From assembly GCA_964030475.1 (NCBI GenBank), contig CAXIPT010000001.1, positions 16,541,712 through 16,605,711 of the forward strand: a stretch of 64,000 bases of DNA. Reading direction: 5' to 3'. A program made the translations under genes and the position numbers. The notes below the pieces were generated by a model. That model worked only from the letters and a program-made list of their open reading frames with translations. It was not told the DNA's origin and did not search any database. Position 1 is the first letter of the stretch; the number at the start of each line of letters is the position of its first letter. Shown here piece by piece: positions 1 through 10,684 of this stretch. This DNA is from Tethya wilhelma. Lineage: Eukaryota; Porifera; Demospongiae; Tethyida; Tethyidae.

Positions 1-1
1 C

Positions 2-535
2 AACTACTGGAGGGCGATCGGTTATTTTGCTATAGTCGTCGTCTATCTGCTCATTGGGGGGGGCATCTTCACAGCTGCTGAGAGACCGACTGAGCTACAA
101 GCGATTGAAAATGCAGAAATGGAGAGGGAAGAAGCACAAGAGGCCCTCGACAATCTAAAACGAACTCTTGTATTCACAATCACCAACAATTCCAACTTGA
201 CTATTCCTGAAGCAACCGACTTTCTGGAGAACCTCGTTTCTGCATCTACCAATCTCAGCATTGCTCTCCAGCCAGTGATGGCTGAAGTGAATGGCCCAAT
301 TTGGGACTTTTCATCTGCTGTTTTCTTTGCCTCTACAGTCATCACTACAATTGGTAAGAATGTCAGTGTTTCCATACATAATTAGCACTTTGTGGTGTTT
401 CCTTAAACATTGAAGGGGCATTCATTGTGTTTTAAAATGTCATGGGTTTTATGATTTCATAGCATGACCACAAAGGAGGAGGACCTCAGAACTATATCCC
501 ATAATACTCATTGAGTCAAACCACCTGTTAACATA

Positions 536-569
<34 letters not shown>

Positions 570-1235
570 CCAGGATATGGTACCATTGCTCCAGCAACTT
601 CAGCAGGGCAAATCCTCTTCATATTCTACGCAATTATTGGAATCCCGATAGCTCTCCTCTTCCTCTCAGTACTGGGCCAAATAATCTCTGACCTCCTGGA
701 GGCTGCACTTGAACCTTGCACCAAACGTTTTGGAAAAGATTCTGTCACCTCTCGTACCATTTACTTCGGCCTACTCATTCTCGTAACCCTCATATTCTTC
801 ATCATCATACCAGCTGTCATTTACAATGTCATCGAAGAGTGGAACTTTCGTGAGAGCATCTACTACTGTTTTGTCACCTTGACAACCGTTGGATTTGGAG
901 ATTTCGTTCCGTCCCAGGCTGGTTCCAGTGAAGTGGGTGGTCTCATTGGCTTTTACAAGCTCTGCTCTATCGTCTGGATGTGGATAGGACTGGCAATGGT
1001 TGCATCTCTCATCACAGAGATGCAGAATCTCATTGAAGCATTTGGCAAGCGGATACGTAAATCAGGTTGCTTACGAAAGGGTGCAAAGATGATCAGAGAT
1101 AAACGTACTAATGAACTGAAAGAGGTGCCAAAAGAGGGGTCTTCTCCAGAGAGAGAGCAGGAGGAGGGAGAGGAGGACGAGGAGAGGCTGACCACAGGTG
1201 CTGAAGGAGAAGGAGGCAAAGGGCAGGATGTTTGA
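2..1235 (+). CDS. Two-pore-domain K+ channel (K2P/KCNK family), 5' end off window
   Basis: Two exons are visible, 2..353 and 574..1235, joined in frame across a 220-bp GT-AG intron to give 337 residues. Both pore loops of a K2P subunit are present. The first filter, TTIGYG, is split by the intron; the second, TTVGFGD, lies near 880-900. Hydrophobic helices flank each pore: one near the window start (IAVVV-type run), two between the pores, and one after pore 2. The long extracellular cap between TM1 and P1 carries N-glycosylation sequons (NNS, NLT), as in the family. The tail is basic and then Glu-rich. K2P dimers carry background K+ leak current at the plasma membrane. The start codon lies upstream of the window. 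The subtype (TREK/TASK/TWIK) cannot be settled. The stop at 1233-1235 lies 205 bp from the convergent WDR74 stop. Confidence 0.9.
539..569. repeat. (CA)n microsatellite at a 3' splice site
   Basis: About 15 CA units lie in the K2P intron and end four bases before the acceptor AG at 572-573. The repeat occupies the place of a polypyrimidine tract. Confidence 0.95.
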
Positions 1236-1440
1236 GTGGACTGTTGTGTAGATTGATACATTTTTTTAAAATTAATGTCTAGATTGCTTAAAATCAGTTG
1301 TAGTGTTGTGTGTGTGTGTGCATTATGCACAGATAAAGGGTTGAAGTTTCTAAATTATTTTTTTATTATAATGTTTCGCTCGATCATTGTGTATTTTATT
1401 CACAGTAAAAACAAATAAGTACACACAAAATTCAAAATTA

Positions 1441-3589
1441 TTATTTAGTTCTTTTCTTTGAGAGTTTAATCTTCTTTGAACCTATAGAAAATTGACTCAC
1501 TCACACACAAATCCCACGAGAGACACCACACCACCACCTACCAGTGACTTTCTTCCTTGACTTGTCTCCAACTGTTGCCATTTCTTTCCAAACATCATCG
1601 CCACCTTCATCTTCTTCGCTCTCAGAGAGGGACTCTCTCCCCTGCCTCTTCTCCCCGGCTACAACACCAGGGAGTACACTGGAGTCAGACTGCAGAAGGA
1701 ACACAGTGTCACAAAAAGAGAGGTACATAAATCTAGCTCTGTGTGCTACCTCCTGTGTGAAACTTGGCTTGTGAAAGAGAAGAGAATTTGACTGCAACTT
1801 CAAATATACCTGGTATAGCAGAATATAGAGCTTGGAAGTGGGGCAAAACAATGCTACAATATGGCTGGTGTTGCTGGTGCACAAACAATGGAATTGTTGA
1901 AGTACAATAATTAGCAACACCAAGCTGAAGTGTGTACATGAATGACTGTACCTGGAGTATCAGTTTAGCTGGGGCAACGGAATACACTCTCAGGTATCTG
2001 TCCAGCCCACAGGCAGCTATCTGTGAGACACCACTGTCGTCAGTGTAGCATTGAATGCACTTGACAGCACCAGCAAATCCCTTATAATGGTTCACTACAC
2101 TGCCTAAAGTAAAGATACATGCACCATTATTGCCAGAGCTACTTTGAGAGAATTCAATGATGTATGGTGGAGGGGTTTGGTTTCAACAATAAGCCTTAAT
2201 TCCTTGCTTTATGGAAGAAAGAATTATGAATGCATGTATAATTATATCCATTGTGCAATCTTCATCTCACCTGTTCTGGTGTCAAATCTTGCTAGTTCAC
2301 CGACACCATTCCCAATGAAAAAGGAGCTGAAACAAAATGGTTTTCTCACAGATATCCACTCACTACAGTAGTAGTAACACTACTGAAGAATATACCCACC
2401 TCCCATCATCAGCCACTGCCAGCGCTGATATTGCAGCTTCTCCAAAGTTATGACTGTACACTGGTCTTCTCTGAGCACGAGTGTCATAAAGCCTGACCTG
2501 ATAAAACATGTGGAGGTGCATTAAAACCAAAACAAAACTTCCATCTTACATAGAGATCCTACTAACAATGCTAGTTACTAAGTATCCACTAGCCTCAGTC
2601 CCAGGCTCTTCCCTCGCGAATATTTTCTTCGAAGAAGGAGCCTAGGAACAAGGCTAAGTATACCTCATGGTGTCCAGTCCCGACTACAACAGTCGGTTGT
2701 GCTCCACTCTCAGGAACAAACCCAACAGCTGACACCCAAACAGGCACTCTCAGATCCAACTTGTCATTCTTTACCTGTGAAAGATCATTCTCTGTTAGTG
2801 TGTCACTGCAGTAGAATGCTGAAAACTATATGAGTTACATTTTTTGCTTGGAAGATGGGTGCTTTCAAGTTGTGGCCATCCCATAGCTTCAAGTCATTCT
2901 CTCTACCTCCTGTTGCTACTTGTAGAAGTGTATCAGGACTGGTTGCCATGCCACTAACATGTACTCCAACTGAACAACCTGTCTGAAGAGATTCACACAC
3001 ACTAGAATTGCCATTGAACATTCACACACCCTATACCTTAACACCCTCACTAGACCAGAAGGACAGAGCACCTTTATCTGTACACGTTATCAAAGTCCTT
3101 TAGTATCATAGAGACAATGCACATCAATGTAAACTCTACAGCTTGTCATCATCATAAGGCCCATCTTACTCTTCGTGTTTCCCCAGTCCCACAAACTGTC
3201 CTTCCTCTCCAATGCAGTCGTAGTCAGTAGCTACAAACGTTCTCTTGAGACAGTTGAAGCAATTCACTGCACCACTCCGACTGATGCAATACAGGTGCTC
3301 TTTAGATTGGTACTCCCAGCACATAGCACACACCTCCTTTGTCTTATCGGTCTGAGAGAGAGCCATGGAGCCTGGGATGTAGTTTGTGACATGTTTGGTG
3401 GCTGAAGAGACACCTGGAAGAAATTATAAGCGTATGAATGAAGACGATGTGGTAGTTTTGTCAATATATACGCGCATTAGGAGCTATTGATAACATCCTA
3501 TATGGTGAGACCTTACCTTTTAATATTCCTAGTGATGTTCCCACCCAAATATCAGCTGAATCTTTGTCAGCAGAGGCAGTTTCTGCCAT
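1441..3589 (-). CDS. WDR74: WDR74/NSA1 ribosome-biogenesis WD-repeat protein (copy 1)
   Basis: Ten exons on the minus strand (3517..3589, 3170..3413, 3037..3097, 2839..2982, 2664..2774, 2400..2497, 2271..2326, 1952..2103, 1542..1809, 1441..1481) total 1248 nt and give 415 residues in an unbroken frame. Human WDR74 is of similar length. Family signatures are clear: ATGGRENDLKLWD, the FQAKN-VKNDKLDLRVPVW junction, GTGHHEVRLYD, IGNGVGELARFD and CGLDRYLRVY. The tail is acidic and then Lys-rich (SKKIKLSKKRTK), as expected for a nucleolar protein. WDR74 is a seven-bladed propeller that acts in pre-60S maturation with the AAA-ATPase NVL. The start ATG is followed by MAETASADKDSADIWVGTS. The gene converges on the K2P gene. 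Intron 2498-2663 holds a small hairpin repeat. Confidence 0.93.
2590..2657. mobile_element. Short inverted-repeat (MITE-like) hairpin in a WDR74 intron
   Basis: The segment starts tagcctcagtcccaggctct and ends with an imperfect reverse complement, ggagcctaggaacaaggcta, around a short AT-rich centre. A related hairpin with the same AGCCTCA..CCAGGCTC termini occurs in a BIRC6 intron at 35519-35612. It has no coding capacity. Mobility is inferred from the dispersed copies. Confidence 0.6.
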
Positions 3590-3710
3590 TTCCACCACTT
3601 TTTCTGCCACGTGGTTAAAAATTAGTTCCAGAAGGGTTAAAATTTTCCAATTGCACTACCTGCACCCACGTGTCAATAACTCCAACAGTGCAGCAACAGC
3701 CAATTATTAT

Positions 3711-4095
3711 AGTAAAAATTTCAAAAAAATAAGTAGTGTAGGAATGGGCAGTGCGGTAAAAAGCATTGGAACAAGGCATGTCTCAATTTCGGCACATGAC
3801 TACTTCATTTTTGATTTATTCTTGATCCCTATATGGATCCTCTGTGTCATAAATGCAATGATCTGTACTACTATAGTACCATAGCTTATTGTTGCATTGG
3901 TTTAATCTAATCAGTTGGCTAAGCAGTGGAGTAAACCATAACAATATAGGCAACTTAAAGTGGACTGCTGGCCAAGAGTTGGACATAAAAAATGAAGTAG
4001 TCATGTGCCGAAATTGAGACATGCCTTGTTCCAATGCTTTTTACCGCACTGCCCATTCCTACACTACTTATTTTTTTGAAATTTTTACTACTTGT
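3711..4095. mobile_element. Hairpin MITE, about 105-bp arms, upstream of WDR74 copy 1
   Basis: The sequence 3711-3815 (tagtaaaaatttcaaaaaaa to tgaagt/cattttt) reappears as its reverse complement at 3988-4095, leaving a 170-bp centre. There is no ORF of note. The same element sits at 12955-13325 in copy 2, where the arms match but the centre differs strongly. This is typical of a non-autonomous DNA transposon, but no target-site duplication was firmly identified. Confidence 0.7.
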
Positions 4096-4191
4096 TCATT
4101 CACTTTTTTCAACACTACGGTGTCAGAGACTGGTTAGTCCCAACAAAAAGCTTGAGTAGCAACTAGCTACATGTCATTATGCTGGAGGAGG

Positions 4192-4216
4192 CATGCGCAT
4201 GCGCATAATAATGGCA
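4192..4216. promoter_or_regulatory. Palindromic NRF1-like site and adjacent E-box
   Basis: GCATGCGCATGCGCATAA contains the NRF1-type palindrome GCGCATGCGC-like core, and CACGTG follows about 10 bp later. It is preserved in copy 2 near 13432. It lies about 600 bp upstream of the WDR74 start codon, so a promoter role is only inferred. Confidence 0.35.
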
Positions 4217-4710
4217 CGTGGATAATTAATTAATGACCTTTGAACTCTACATACAACAGTGGCTGCATTGTAGTACATGAATTTATACACTAAGTTTCAA
4301 AGCTTTCTAGTTTTTGTTTAGGCCTATTTGAGATTGAAAAGAGTATCAAGGAATGTAGTACCCATGAAAAGAACCTACTTTGTGTTGTCAAAGTTGGCTC
4401 AACACATTCTGGTTCTCTGGAAATCCTTTTCAAGTAAGTCAGTTAGGAAGTACGTACGTACGTACGTTAGAGAACAAAAATGGCACTATGGTGGCTTCCC
4501 AATAGCGCTCTCTACGAGTGCTGAGAAAAGTTTTGGTGCGTTTTAGGCCTTGCATGCAATTAGTAATCTGTCAGTAAGAGCCTCTGAGCAACTTTAAAGG
4601 TTTAATTTTGTTTGACTAGATTTTTATGGTGGTCAACATTTTGTATTGTGTCTATGGGACAGTAGGCCCATTCCTACTATACGTACTACCGTACGTATGA
4701 TAATTTATAT

Positions 4711-5460
4711 GTAGCCATCGGTCCACATCAAGGTGGAAATGTTAGGATCGGATACCACAAATCAACACAGATAGACTGTATACCTAATTCAGTGAGTTTA
4801 ACTGGTTATTTAGACATTTATAAGCTTGTGAAGCATGTGCATTAGATACTTTTCACATTTGATTCATAGTCACGTAGATATATGTAGCCATCGGTCCACA
4901 TCAAGGTGAAAATGTTAGGATCGGATACCATAAATCAACACAAAGAGGTAATCCACTCAATCCAGTGAGTTTCCCTTGTTATTTAGGCTTATGTGAGCTT
5001 GTAAAACATGGACATTAGACACTTTTCACCATTGATTCCTAGTCACAGAGATATATGTAGCCATCGGTCCACATAAAAATGGAAATGTTAGGATCGGATC
5101 AAATCAACACTTAGAGACTGTATACCAAATTCAGTGAGTTTACCTGGTTATTTAGGCATTCGTAAGCTTAATTGTGATACATGTTCATTAGATACTTAAT
5201 TTTTACCTTTGATTACCTTCTAACATTTCCACCTTAATGTGGACCGATGGCTACATATATATGCGTGACAAGGAATCAATAGTGAAGAGTATCCTATGTA
5301 CATGTTTCATAAGCTTACAAATTTCTAAATAAACAGTTAAACATACTGGATTGAGTGTATAATCTCTCTGTGATGATGTATGTTATCCGATCCTAACATT
5401 TCCACCTAGATGTGGAACGATGGCAACATATATATGTAACTGTCGGATTCCAAAATGCAA
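4711..5460. repeat. Tandem satellite, 171-174 bp unit, partly inverted
   Basis: The motif tgtagccatcggtccacat followed by a gttaggatcgg stretch starts at about 4711, 4882 and 5056, giving unit spacings of 171 and 174 bp. Each unit continues with a conserved aattcagtgagttta segment and ends near a ttgatt-cctagtcac segment. Two further units near 5222-5420 are in inverse orientation (taacatttccaccttaatgt). There is no coding potential. Confidence 0.85.
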
Positions 5461-6834
5461 CACTGAGAGACTCTATGCCTAATTCCGTGAGTTTAACTGG
5501 GTTTTTTTAGACATTTGTAAGATTGTGAAACATGTGTATAGGATTGTTTTAACGTTTGATTCCCAGTCACAAAGATATATGTTACAGTAGCTATGGGTCC
5601 ACTTCATGGTGGACCCGAAATGTTTGGATTGGATAATGCAAATAATCCCAAAGAGATTAGATACTCATTAGTTGGTTACATTTGCAATCATGTTATCTGA
5701 CTGTGTGTTCTCTCATTGCAGAGAGTTTTCTGTTTATGAGTTTATGCCTTCATAAGACAACATTCTAAGGAACTGAGTAATGAACCACATACATAATGTA
5801 TAGCCTTGTAAACCAGGCCGGGTTATGAGGCTACATAATGTACACATATTACATTTCTTTTCTCTGTGCTCTCTCATTGCAGAGCTCTTTTTTGTGTACG
5901 AGTTTATGTCTTCACAAGGACAGTATTCCAAGGAACCAAGTAAGGATCGAATCACATCTTTTTACACACCTATAATATCTAGTGCAGACATAAGTTACGT
6001 TGCTTCTCTGTGTGCCAGTTCCCTCATTACGGAGCTCTTTTTTGTGTATGGGTTTTATTATGTCTTAACAAGGACAGCATTGTAAGCCAGGAACTGAGTA
6101 AGGAACCACATAATTATCCAGTGTGAACATGTTACAGTTCTTTTTACTGTGTTCCCTCATTGCAGAGCTCTTTTTTGGGTATGAGTTTATGTCTTCATTT
6201 ATCTGGTTCCTTACTCAGTTTTTTTTACAATGCTGTCTTTGTGAAGATATAAACTCATACCCACTAAAGAGCTTTGCAATGATCGAGGGAACACACATGG
6301 AGGCAATGTAACATGTGTCCACTAGATAATATAGGTGCACATGTGTAAACATATGCGGTTACTTACTCAGTTCCTTTGAATGCTGTCCTTGTTTACACAC
6401 CTATATATTTAAATATTGTTCAGTGTACACATGTTACATTGCTTCTCTGTGTTTTCCCTCATTGCAGAACTTCTTTGGGGGTATGAGCTAGTTGTCTTTA
6501 CAAGGACAGGATTGTAAAGAATCTATATAGTAAGGAACCACATACATTTACACATGTATATCTAGTGTACACATGTTACATCGCTTCTCTATGTGTTCCC
6601 TCATTGCAGAGCTGTTTTCTGGTTGTGAGTTATGTCTTCGCAAGGACAGCATTCTAAGAAACTCAAGTAAAGAATTAGCCTGGGGTCCTCTTACTGATGT
6701 AACGTTTGGATATGGACACATTACTCCTTCAAGTATTGTTGCACTTTTTTTTTTTAACTCTGCGGAATGTTAGCAAGTTGAACTACTAGCATATGTTCGT
6801 CTGTATTCTTTTACTTTATTGCTGTATGACCTAG
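4987..6834 (+). repeat. Left arm of the palindrome
   Basis: It is the reverse complement of 8616-10053 apart from about 410 bp (roughly 6121-6530) that is absent from the right arm. The inner half (about 5700-6660) holds about six tandem units of roughly 150 bp, each containing a ctcattgcagagctcttttt segment and a tatgtcttcacaaggacag segment. Confidence 0.85.
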
Positions 6835-7149
6835 CTCTATAACTCAATGGACGTGCTCTTGTTAAGAACTGTAAATTTGTTGCTGTAACAAGTACATGTC
6901 TGCATGCATGTGTGTGTATATCAAATCTCGATCTTCCATTATAAAGGAAGAGTTCAATAATAACTGTTGACTATTATAATTATTATAGGTGAAAAACTAT
7001 CCAACTGCATGGTTGAGTAGGTACGTGTGTGTGTGTGTGTGTGTTACGGCCCTCAATCGTTCCTACAATAGCATACACACACACACACACAGGCACACAC
7101 ATAATGCCATAATATTACAGGAAACTATAGATTAGTGCATGCAAGCACA

Positions 7150-8520
7150 AAGTTAGATTCATTAATGGGGAACTGGCTCATGCATATGCATATGTACACT
7201 CAGCTCCCATTTCTTACTCCATGCATGCATGTTCATCTATATGCACACCCATGCATGCAGTGAATTCCCCATTGTATAACTCCATGCATGCATGCACCCA
7301 GTTCCCATACACCAATGCAGTTCTTCATTGCATTAATGCACTCAATTCCCAAACTTTGCACTCAAGTTTGTCAACTTAACCTTTGACAGTATACACAAAA
7401 TGTGCATGCTCAAAGCCATTAAGTTTTGAACATGGATACAGAGGTTGACAATTTTGTCAATAACAGAATACCATACAGTTCCTATACACCCTTGCATTGA
7501 TCTAACTTCATGCATGCACCCATGGGCAGTTCTCCACTTGATCTAAGGTCCCATGCAGTTCCTCAGTATACACCCATGCATGCAGTTCCCCATTGATCTA
7601 GCTCCATGCATGCATGCACCAATGCATCCGCGGTTCCTATACACCCACCCATGCATGCAGTTCCTCATTCTAACTTCATGCATGCACCCATTCAGTTCCC
7701 ATTGATCTAACTCCATAGGCATGCACCCATGAAGTCACATGTACGTAGTTCCCCATCTCCATGCATGCACCGGTCAATGCAGCATGGGTGTATCACCCAC
7801 CCATGCATGTCATGATACTGAGGAACTGCATGGGTGCATGCATGTAGTGGGGAACTGCATGCAGTCCCCAATTGATCTAACTCCATGCATGCGGCACCAA
7901 TGCAGTTCCTCAGTATACACCCATGCATGCAGTCCCCAATTGATCTAACTCCATGCATGCACCAATGCAGTTCCTATACACCCACCCATGCATGCAGTTC
8001 TTCATTCTAACTTCATGCATGCACCCATGCATGCGGTTCCCCATTGATCTAACTATATGCACGCACCCATGCATGCAGTTTCACACTGGCTGATATCTAA
8101 GTCCATGCATGCACCCATGCAGTTCCCCACTGATCTAACTCCATGCATGCACCCATGCAGTATATGCAGTTCCCCATCTCACACGCACCCATGCAGTTCC
8201 CCACTGATCTAACTCCATGCATGCACCCATGCAGTATATGCAGCTGCAGTTCCCCATCTCCATGCATGCACCCATGCAGTTCCCCACTGATCTAACTCCA
8301 TGCATGCACCCATGCAGTTCCCCACTGATCTAACTCCATACATGCACCCATGCAGTTCCCCACTGATATCTATAACTCCATGCATGCACCCATTCAGTAT
8401 ATGCAGTTCCCCATCTCCATGCATGCACCCATGTAGTTCCCCATTCATGCACCCGGCCCAGTCCTTATTGCTGGATCTCCATGCATTATAAGTCATGCAC
8501 CCATCAAGGCAAGTTCTCCA
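7150..8520. repeat. 38-bp minisatellite in the palindrome loop
   Basis: The unit ttccccactgatctaactcc + atgcatgcacccatgcag repeats, cleanly so at 8279-8354, and is more degenerate towards 7150. CATGCATG is itself palindromic. Open frames rich in Cys, Met and His across the array are by-products of the repeat and not genes. Short TG and CA runs flank it at 7023-7092. Confidence 0.9.
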
Positions 8521-8615
8521 TTATAATAAATATTACATGATTGAACTAAATTTCATGCATACTAGTACATAGCAGAGTACCAGTTCTCCGTTATCAACTT
8601 TATGAATGCATGTAC

Positions 8616-10053
8616 CTAGGTCATAAGTAAAAGTATACAGACAAACATATAGTAGTTCAACTTGCTAACATTCCGAGTTAAAAAAAAAGTGCAACAATAC
8701 TTGAAGGAGTAATGTGTCCATATCCAAATGTTACATCAGTAAGAGGACCCCATGCAGGCTAATTCTTTACTTGAGTTTCTTAGAATGCTGTCCTTGCGAA
8801 GACATAACTCACAACCAGAAAACAGCTCTGCAATGAGGGAACACATAGAGAAGCGATGTAACATGTGTACACTAGATATACATGTGTAAATGTATGTGGT
8901 TCCTTACTAAGGATAATTATGTGGTTCCTTACTCAGTTCCTGGCTTACAATGCTGTCCTTGTTAAGACATAAACCCATACACAAAAAAGAGCTCCGTAAT
9001 GAGGGAACTGGCACACAGAGAAGCAACGTAACTTAATGTCTGCACTAGATATTATAGGTGTGTAAAAAGATGTGATTCGATCCTTACTTGGTTCCTTGGA
9101 ATACTGTCCTTGTGAAGACATAAACTCATACACAAAAAAGAGCTCTGCAATGAGAGAGCACAGAGAAAAGAAATGTAATATGTGTACATTATGTAGCCTC
9201 ATAACCCGGGCCCTCTGCTGTGCTATGCTTAATGCAGGGAGGGCCTGGTTTACAAGGCTATACATTATGTATGTGGTTCATTACTCAGTTCCTTAGAATG
9301 TTGTCTTACTCATAAACAGAAAACTCTCTGCAATGAGAGAACACACAGTCAGATAACATGATTGCAAATGTACAAATAACCAACTAATGAGTATCTAATC
9401 TCTTTGGGATTATTTGCATTATCCAATCCAAACATTTCGGGTCCACCATGAAGTGGTGTGATAGATGCATATATCTATGTGGCTAAAAATCAAACGTTAA
9501 AACAATCCTATACACATGTTTCACAATCTTACAAATTTCTAAAAAAAACCAGTTAAACTCACGGAATTAGGCATAGAGTCTCTCAGTGTTGCATTTTGGA
9601 ATCCGACAGTTACATATATGTATGTTGCCATCGTTCCACATCTAGGTGGAAATGTTAGGATCGGATAACATACATCATCACAGAGAGATTATACACTCAA
9701 TCCAGTATGTTTAACTGTTTATTTAGAAATTTGTAAGCTTATGAAACATGTACATAGGATACTCTTCACTATTGATTCCTTGTCACGCATATATATGTAG
9801 CCATCGGTCCACATTAAGGTGGAAATGTTAGAAGGTAATCAAAGGTAAAAAGTATCTAATCAACATGTATCACAAGCTTACGAATGCCTAAATAACCAGG
9901 TAAACTCACTGAATTTGGTATACAGTCTCTAAGTGTCGATTTGATCCGATCCTAACATTTCCATTTTTATGTGGACCGATGGCTACATATATCTCTGTGA
10001 CTAGGAATCAATGGTGAAAAGTGTCTAATGTCCATGTTTTACAAGCTCACATA
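8616..10053 (-). repeat. Right arm of the palindrome
   Basis: It is the inverse of the left arm. For example, 9998-10053 (aggaatcaatggtgaaaagt onward) is the exact reverse complement of sequence near 4987-5042. It lacks the 410-bp segment of the left arm and has a short extra piece near 9210-9240. Confidence 0.85.
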
Positions 10054-10055
10054 AG

Positions 10056-10479
10056 TGCTGTCATTTACAATGTCATCGAAGAGTGGAACTTTCGTGAGAG
10101 CATCTACTACTGTTTTGTCACCTTGACAACCGTTGGATTTGGAGATTTCGTTCCGTCCCAGGCTGGTTCCAGTGAAGTGGGTGGTCTCATTGGCTTTTAC
10201 AAGCTCTGCTCTATCGTCTGGATGTGGATAGGACTGGCAATGGTTGCATCTCTCATCACAGAGATGCAGAATCTCATTGAAGCATTTGGCAAGCGGATAC
10301 GTAAATCAGGTTGCTTACGAAAGGGTGCAAAGATGATCAGAGATAAACGTACTAATGAACTGAAAGAGGTGCCAAAAGAGGGGTCTTCTCCAGAGAGAGA
10401 GCAGGAGGAGGGAGAGGAGGACGAGGAGAGGCTGACCACAGGTGCTGAAGGAGAAGGAGGCAAAGGGCAGGATGTTTGA
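10056..10479 (+). pseudogene. Truncated second copy of the K2P channel tail
   Basis: This repeats the coding sequence from 812 to 1235 with no visible change, including the second pore TTVGFGDF and the Glu-rich tail. It begins in mid-exon at the edge of the palindrome, without the first pore, the intron or a start. It cannot make a channel by itself. It is either an assembly duplicate of one allele or a fragment left by a real duplication. Confidence 0.85.
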
Positions 10480-10684
10480 GTGGACTGTTGTGTAGATTGA
10501 TACATTTTTTTAAAATTAATGTCTAGATTGCTTAAAATCAGTTGTAGTGTTGTGTGTGTGTGTGCATTATGCACAGATAAAGGGTTGAAGTTTCTAAATT
10601 ATTTTTTTATTATAATGTTTCGCTCGATCATTGTGTATTTTATTCACAGTAAAAACAAATAAGTACACACAAAATTCAAAATTA

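Larger units (their letters stand above)
812..4701. repeat. Direct duplication, copy 1 (3.9 kb)
   Basis: This segment covers the last part of the K2P exon, the whole WDR74 gene and the sequence beyond it. It recurs at 10056-13941 with an offset of 9244 falling to 9239. Coding parts are almost identical: for example 2090 reads cccttataatgg against cccttgtaatgg in copy 2. The copies start abruptly inside a K2P exon and stop abruptly at about 4701/13941. This fits two allelic contigs placed in tandem better than a functional gene duplication, although a recent real duplication is not excluded. Confidence 0.95.
4702..10055. repeat. 5.35-kb palindromic repeat block (foldback-like)
   Basis: The block separates the two copies of the K2P-WDR74 duplication. 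Its left arm (4987-6834) is the inverse of its right arm (8616-10053) over about 1.4 kb at high identity, around a 1.8-kb loop. The arms are built of tandem subrepeats, and the loop is a minisatellite. Long inverted arms made of tandem repeats resemble Foldback/Galileo-type elements, but I see no transposase ORF. The only ORFs are short and repeated. The right end meets the K2P exon abruptly at 10053-10056, so an assembly join there is possible. Confidence 0.85.

Noticed and set aside
5734..6773. Overlapping ORFs with repeated SLIAELFFVYEF-like peptides
   Set aside because: They recur in the tandem units of the palindrome arm and again in inverse at 8945-9296. They are repeat translations with no known domain.
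7707..8496. Several 60-95-codon ORFs rich in Cys, His and Met
   Set aside because: They are translations of the CATGCATGCACCC minisatellite on both strands. The same residues recur with the repeat period and have no gene context.
10056..10479. A second K2P channel gene
   Set aside because: It has only the tail from mid-exon, without the first pore or a start, next to a palindrome. It was treated as a fragment or assembly duplicate.
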